From Calliopum simillimum (lineage: Eukaryota; Arthropoda; Insecta; Diptera; Lauxaniidae), in assembly GCA_951812925.1 (NCBI GenBank), contig OX638370.1, forward strand, positions 107,150,897 to 107,214,896: DNA of 64,000 nucleotides. Reading direction: 5' to 3'. Position numbers and translations under genes: made by a program. The notes under the pieces are model-generated. The model did not search any database, was not told where the DNA came from, and saw nothing but the letters and a program-made list of their open reading frames with translations. Below, one piece after another: positions 58,329 to 64,000 of this stretch (position 1 is its first letter; each line of letters starts with the position of its first letter).

Positions 58329-59431
58329 GGTACAAACCATTTCAAAACGATCAAGATTTTTTTTATGGCATCCGATTTGGCTATAAATTGGCATAAGCAA
58401 TAGTTGCATAGTGGAAAAAATTACTACCAAATATTTTTTCAAAATTTAAAAAAATGGCGGAGATATGGGACTTTGAAATTTTTAGGTTAGTTTTTTTTGA
58501 GAAGCTATAACTTCGGTTGCATTTATCCAATTTTCAATTTTGTAGTGTTAAATGATTTGTCTAAAAACAGGCTTTGAAATAAAAACTAGCAAACATTTTT
58601 TTTTTTTTTTTATATATAGTTTACACTGAAAAAAAAAATTTAAATTGAGTTTCCCAAAATACGTCCTTTTTAATATTTTTTATTTTTCTTGTAAAAAAAG
58701 CTACAAGTGTAACTTACCAGTCCTCCAAAAATTGGAGTGGGCCTGCCAGTGGTTCTCCAGAAAAACAACAAAATGTAGCATCTTCCCCAATTTTTCAGTA
58801 CATTTTTTTAATTTAAAATTTTTATTAAAAAAAATTTTTAAATGCTGAAAATAGTTTATTGACTGTTTTTTTGCTTGTATAGTACTACTATAAGTACCAA
58901 CGCACTTTTTTCAAATTCAAATTAACGTTTAATTAAAAATTTCAAATTCAAAAAAATTGTACTGAAAAATTGCGGCAAAAGCTACATTTTATTGTTTTTC
59001 TGGAGAACCACTGGGAGGCCCACTCCAATTTTTGGAGGACTGGTAAGTTACACTTGTAGCTTTTTTTACAAGAAAAATAAAAAATATTAAAAAGGACGTA
59101 TTTTGGGAAACTCAATTTAAATTTTTTTTTTCATTATAAACTATATATAAAAAAAAAAAAAAATATTTGCTGGTTTTTATTTCGAAGCCTGTTTTAAGAC
59201 AAATCATTTAACACTATAAAATTGAAAATTGAATAAATGTAACCGAAGTTATAGCTTCTCAAAAAAAACTAACCTAAAAATTTCAAAGTCCCATATCTCC
59301 GCCATTTTTTTAAATTTTGAAAAAATATTTGGTAGTAATTTTTTCCACTATGCAACTATTGCTTATGCCAATTTATAGCCAAATCGGATGCCATGAACAA
59401 ATTTCTTGATCGTTTACACATGGTTTGTACC
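58329..59431. repeat. 1.1-kb palindrome with well-matched arms
   Basis: The ends are GGTACAAACCA and its complement. Arms of about 500 bp (58329-58835 and 58925-59431) match closely by eye, including CCGATTTGGCTATAAATTGG, GGCGGAGATATGGGACTTTG and TGGAGTGGGC. A spacer of about 90 bp separates them. GAGT occurs on both flanks (58325-58328 and 59432-59435) and may be a 4-bp target duplication. The short open frame at 58645-58848 lies in the left arm and spacer and is unlikely to be a gene. Confidence 0.88.
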
Positions 59432-59599
59432 GAGTAGGAAAAAATTTAAAACAATTTTCTACTTATGACCAACTACTGGAAAACTAAACTTGACATTAAG
59501 TAGTTAACCCATTTTATAATGTTACCATCATGCACATACTGTTAAAGATCCTGATGAGTACACTCTCGGACCAGTAGAGAACGAAAGAAATGGTTAAAT

Positions 59600-59872
59600 A
59601 TCTGGGTGGATATTTTCAGAAATTCCTAAACAAGATAAGGAAACCAGATAGACTTCATATACGGCGACGCAGAACTCGACAATACGGAACATACGTTCTT
59701 CAACTGCAGATATTGGGCGGAGAGAAGACGAGAGTTACAGGATCACGTTGAATCAGTTGCAGTCCAAAACGTCATATGGTAAGCAATGATGGTAAGCAAA
59801 GAAACTTGGTTATTAATTGGACGATACGTAGAGAGCGTAATACGCCAGAAGTCAAGAAATGCTTTGACATGA
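59600..59872 (+). pseudogene. LINE ORF2 C-terminal end (R1/jockey-like)
   Basis: The frame DFIYGDAELDNTEHTFFNCR, YWAERRRELQDHVESV, an in-frame TAA after NVIW, then MMVSKETWLLIGRYVESVIR ends in a TGA at 59870. This matches the C-terminal zinc-knuckle region of R1/jockey-type LINEs, where the pattern is CxxC...HxxxxC: EHTFFNC keeps H and the last C, while the first cysteines are lost. The rest of ORF2 is absent by 5' truncation. Confidence 0.75.
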
Positions 59873-60159
59873 AAAAACTTTGCAGCTATGCATGGGTAAA
59901 TCTTCGAAAAATGTATCAAAACATGTCTTATTTTGTCCGCATCTATTTTTTTATTTTTTTATAACTTGAAGGTATAGAATATGTTGCCTTGAACCTCTGT
60001 AACATTTTTAAAAATGAACATAAATGAACGGCAGCTTTTTGCTAAGCCGCTGGCGCTAGCTTGGCGGTGGTCTCGACACAAAGTCCTATTTGTCTTGCCT
60101 TCACAGAGACCCATTGGGTTTCGAAAATGAAATTAAATGAAATACGAATTTTTCAATAA

Positions 60160-60715
60160 ATAGTGCCCTCTAACGGACAAAGTTTTAGCTATGAGAAGGT
60201 GACCGTTAGTAAGAAAATATAGCAGAGTATATGTAATGTAAAAAAGTTTCATGTTGTGGATGCAATGAAACAAAAATACCCAAAATCATACCCTTAGCAA
60301 AAAAAAGATTTATATTCTAAGGACCATGTTTGAAAGCACTTGACTTTCTCTTTAGTTTCTAATCAAAATTTTTGGTATATTTTAAAACTAAAATATTAAA
60401 AGTTCGTTTTTCCATGATATACAATTGTTTTAATATGGCGTCCCCTAGCGGGCAAACGTTTAGTCTTGGTGTAAAGATTTTCAAGCAAAACTATAGCATA
60501 ACAGACTCTGTGTGTCTCTTTCATCTAAAATTATTGCGAAAAAAACCATTTTTTTGAACTAAAAAATATCAACTTTTTCCGGTACTTTTAAAAGGGAAAT
60601 CTTTTCAATGTAGAACAATAAACAAGAAACTAAAAATGTAGAAAATTAAACACTTTTAAAGAGTTGGGCTGAATTACTACCAATAACTTAATGGTTTAGT
60701 TATGTTAATAAAACA
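60160..60715 (-). repeat. interspersed repeat, family E copy 2 (inverted)
   Basis: The complement aligns with 22090-22665. Internally, GTGCCCTCTAACGGACAAAG and GCGTCCCCTAGCGGGCAAAC mark two related half-units about 260 bp apart. Confidence 0.7.
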
Positions 60716-62796
60716 GTAAAGAATCATTGATTTTTGTCATTTAGATCTTCATTCAAACCTCAGGCGGGCCATTATTTCATGAGTTTTGACTCAGTCTTTG
60801 TTATAAGGCCTGCTTCTAAGGTAATCTTTGATGTAATATTTGATCCCAATATTTCGAAAAGTACTGTAGATTATTGTCCAACTAAATGTTACTCATATCT
60901 GCCATCATACATTTTCACTAGTTTTCTTGTGTAATTTCATACAATATCTTCTATTCTGCTCTCGTCTACAAAGGGTTAAAACTGCAGGCTATAAAATTCA
61001 CTATGAGCATGTAATACATTTCAATGTACAGAAATATGCATGTATGTATGTGTGTTTTTGTGTGCAACAGTTAAATTGTTGCCTGTGATTGCAGCTCGTT
61101 ATTGTTGCCATCATTGTCGACCCGTTCCCTTGTGTGTACATAGTGCATATGTCTATGTTGCTTACTGTTCATGTGTCAGTGTATAGTGTAAGTGAGAGGC
61201 AAATTACAAAAATGTTGCTAACTGTTTTCGTTTGACAACGACGATTGACACTTGCGCCTTACCACGAGTGAATGAGTGAGAGTGTATAAGTTGACATTCA
61301 AACTGTACATACGACTGTATAAGTGTGTGGGTATAAAGTAAATACATGTGTTAGTAAGCTAATGCTTGTCAAGCGCTATTATTAAAACATTAAAATAAAA
61401 ACAGAAAAATTTCGCAAAGAATTTAACATGTCATGTTTGTAGTACAACAACATTAGCCAGTGTCCTTGACATTACAACACTAACATACAGACCTACGAGT
61501 GTGAGTGCAAATGTATGTAAATGTAAGTAAATAGTTTATATTGATTGTTTACATTTTATTTTGTTATTTAGCGCGCGCTATCTGATTTACATTGATTTTT
61601 GTGTTTTGCATTTGTTTGTGTTTCGTGTTTTTTTTTCCTTGTTGTGCTCTTGCATATCATGTCAGAGTATCATTAATATCCTTTTAAAGGATAATTAACT
61701 TAATTTGTCATTATAGTTATTTTCAGTTGTTGTTCTTGTTGGTTTTATATCTTTCTGTACTTGTTGCTTTGTACAACAAGTTAATTATTTTAACTGCCCT
61801 ATTGTTTGCTCAAATGAACTGTGACAGTTTGGTACTCACTGAAAGAACTATTGTGATACATAGTGACATACTTTGACAGCTGTAACTAATTTTAGACGCA
61901 ATAAAAATTGCGCATTTTCACCATATTGTTAATACTTGTGAGTTAATAAGAATTTTTCATCAAATTAAGATTTCATAGATTTTCAGGTAAGAGTAAGAAA
62001 ACCCTTCAAAAATATATGTAAATATGTTTCAGAGATGTTACAAATATTCGGCCATTATTCGGTAATCGGTTAGTTTTTTCTAAGTAAGGACTATAAATCA
62101 GGTGATATCCTAATTCAAACTGTGAAAAATTTGTAAATTGTGCATGGCGCTTATGAGGGCGCACAGTGATGTGTTTAGCTTTAAATTACAATAACTCATG
62201 AACGATGAGTCACACGTTTAAAGTGAAAGCACCTATTTATAGGGAATTACTTACAATACAAGCTACATAATGCTTTTTTATATGACCTATAGCTTACGAG
62301 ATATTTTTTCAACAAGCCTAAAATTTAGAAAAAAAAACCGTTTTTATAGAAAATTTTATAAGCTACAATATTATGCCACAATATTTTTCTCTAAAAGTAA
62401 CCGTTAAAGAGATTTTTGTAAAAAACTGATTTTGGACGCCATTTTCCAATATGGCGGCGCAAGCGAACACGATTCAAGGTGGAAAAGTTGAAATTCTGAA
62501 CGTGCATGTCGACATCTATAAAATAACTCATTTGCGAAAATCCTAGTGAACTTTCTATGTAAAACTTCCAAGCGACTGTACTAATTATCATTTATTTTTT
62601 TGAGTTTTTAAGACTGTTTGAGAGTAATATTCGGTCACAGAAAATTCGGCCATTCGGACGAAATGCTTATACATATTTTTCCATTTGTCACTTAAGGGGA
62701 CATTCGCCTTTGTAATTGAAAACAAAAAAACACTTTTTAAAAATTTTATTGTTGTATGAAAAAACAATTACATTTATTCACAAAATTTCTTTTGGA
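60716..62796. other. AT-rich stretch without a gene
   Basis: GT-rich tracts near 61040-61180 and TGACAGCTGTAA near 61874. 62160-62460 has AATAACTCATGAACGATGAG and TTACGAGATATTTTTTC words typical of the neighbouring palindromic repeats. Confidence 0.45.
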
Positions 62797-63805
62797 CATT
62801 GATATATCACGGTGCTTGTGGGAGAATTTAAATCAAATTTTGATGTACCTCGGATTTTTTTGTATATTCTTATTATAGATGTCAATAGAAGTTATTCTAT
62901 GCAAAAAATAAAATTATAGAGGTGGCGCTTTTTTAAAGATAATCCCTTTTCCAATTGCGGCATTTTCCCATACAAAAAAATAAATTTTTTTTTTTAACTA
63001 CATTAAACAAAAATCAAAATAATCACATTCGATGTGTTTTGCGATGCTACACGCGAATCCGACCTCAGAATTGCTCTATCGTGTATAGTTTCTGAGATAT
63101 TCTAATCTAAAAGCCGAAAAAAGTCGTTATTTGCCATGTTTTGAACATGTTTAAAATGTGAAAGAAATTTTAATTTCGTTAAATCTGGTAAACAACTTTG
63201 AAGTCCTGATCTTTGGCTTTTTAAACCTAATTTAAATTATGTTGGTATCTTTTTTTTCGTCAAAGATATCCTAACCTAAAAAGACACAAAAGTGCAAAAA
63301 ACCCACTTAGCCAATATTTCGGTCTACGATATCTCTTAGAAGCATGAAGATATAAACATAATTTAAATTAGATTTTAAAGGAAAAAATCATGACTTTCAA
63401 GTATTTTAACCACATTTAACGAATAAATGATATGTTACATAGTTATATAGCTTCAAAGCATGGCAAAAAACGACTTTTTTCGGCTTTTAGATTAGAATAT
63501 CTCAGAAACTATACACGATAGAGCAATTCTGAGGTCGGATTCGCATGTAGCATCGCAAAACACATCGAATGTGATTATTTTGATTTTTGTTTAATGTAGT
63601 TAAAAAAAAATAATTTATTTTTTTGTATGGGAAAATGCCCCAATTGGAAAAGGGATTATCTTTAAAAAAGCGCCACCTCTATAATTTTATTTTTTGCATA
63701 GAATAACTTCTATTGACATCTATAATAAGAATATACAAAAAAATCCGAGGTACATCAAAATTTGATTTAAATTCTCCCACAAGCACCGTGATATATTGTC
63801 TAAAA
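62797..63805. repeat. 1.0-kb palindrome
   Basis: TGATATATCACGGTGCTTGT at the left pairs with ACAAGCACCGTGATATATTG at the right. The outer ~340 bp of each arm is nearly identical by eye (GGTACATCAAAATTTGATTT, AGGTGGCGCTTTTTTAAAG, AACACATCGAATGTGATT), while the inner part is more diverged. The centre is near 63301. A single-arm relative is at 2890-3260 and partial matches lie near 26900. Confidence 0.85.
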
Positions 63806-64000
63806 TATATGAAAAAATTTTTTTTTTTATTTTTAGTTTCCCTTGGCTGCTGTAGAGGGCGTCATCTAAAAGTTACTTTTCAAACTGGTAGGACATTTTT
63901 CTCCGAATCTACTCGACCGATTTTAAAAAACCAAAGAGCATTCGATTACTCATAAAAAATATTAAACAATAAGCCTCTAAAAGTTTTAAAAAATACCACC
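63806..64000. other. window end, no gene seen
   Basis: AT-rich; the open frame at 63713-63955 overlaps the palindrome arm and has no homology. Confidence 0.4.

Noticed and set aside
1..64000. tRNA, rRNA or CRISPR features
   Set aside because: I saw no clear tRNA-like or rRNA-like sequence by reading, and no spaced direct repeats of CRISPR type; the organism is eukaryotic.

Overview
This window is AT-rich eukaryotic DNA with no recognisable complete host gene. It looks like intergenic or large-intron sequence from a higher fly (Diptera), perhaps a tephritid fruit fly. This rests on the mariner and Tc1 relics, a mini-me-like core followed by a GTCT/GGCT microsatellite, non-LTR retrotransposon tails, a Penelope-like element and CA/GT-rich microsatellites. 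The species is inferred, not shown. All coding sequence I recognise is transposon-derived and broken.

Layout. 1-14.5 kb: the 3' half of a DD37D-type mariner/Tc1 element (1-487), an almost intact mariner (5566-6851) with one frameshift and one stop, two fold-back repeats (7131-7674, 7791-8787), a non-autonomous hAT-type element with an 8-bp target duplication (8801-9826), three PIF/Harbinger-type MITE copies and a deleted mariner (13800-14494). 14.5-30 kb: mostly AT-rich sequence, two LINE pseudogenes (21139-21713, 25890-26475), interspersed repeats, and an unusual 583-bp element (23922-24504). That element has a 9-bp target duplication and ends built from hairpins of a GGACATAATCCCC motif. 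29.9-39.9 kb: a degenerate tandem array split by a 970-bp fold-back, two more MITEs, and a second tandem array holding a Tc1-like element that itself holds a LINE insertion. A decayed LINE with an 86-bp insertion and a deleted Tc1-like element follow.

42-47 kb: a piggyBac-type MITE (42006-42326), a LINE reverse-transcriptase fragment, a mariner fragment and direct repeats. 50.4-53.2 kb: two TAGGA pentanucleotide arrays flank a 5'-truncated Penelope-like element. Its GIY-YIG endonuclease region is open, and its ends are 266-bp inverted arms that each carry a candidate hammerhead ribozyme. 55-64 kb: tandem repeats, the mini-me-like core, LINE tails and two ~1-kb palindromes (58329-59431 and 62797-63805).

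The window is therefore a layered transposon deposit. Nested insertions give a relative order: tandem array, then Tc1, then LINE at 36-38 kb; and tandem array, then fold-back at 30-31.6 kb. The most unusual items are the hairpin-ended element at 23.9 kb and the ribozyme-bearing Penelope-like element between pentamer arrays. A few minus-strand sites resemble promoters or non-coding exons of a host gene, but none is convincing alone.
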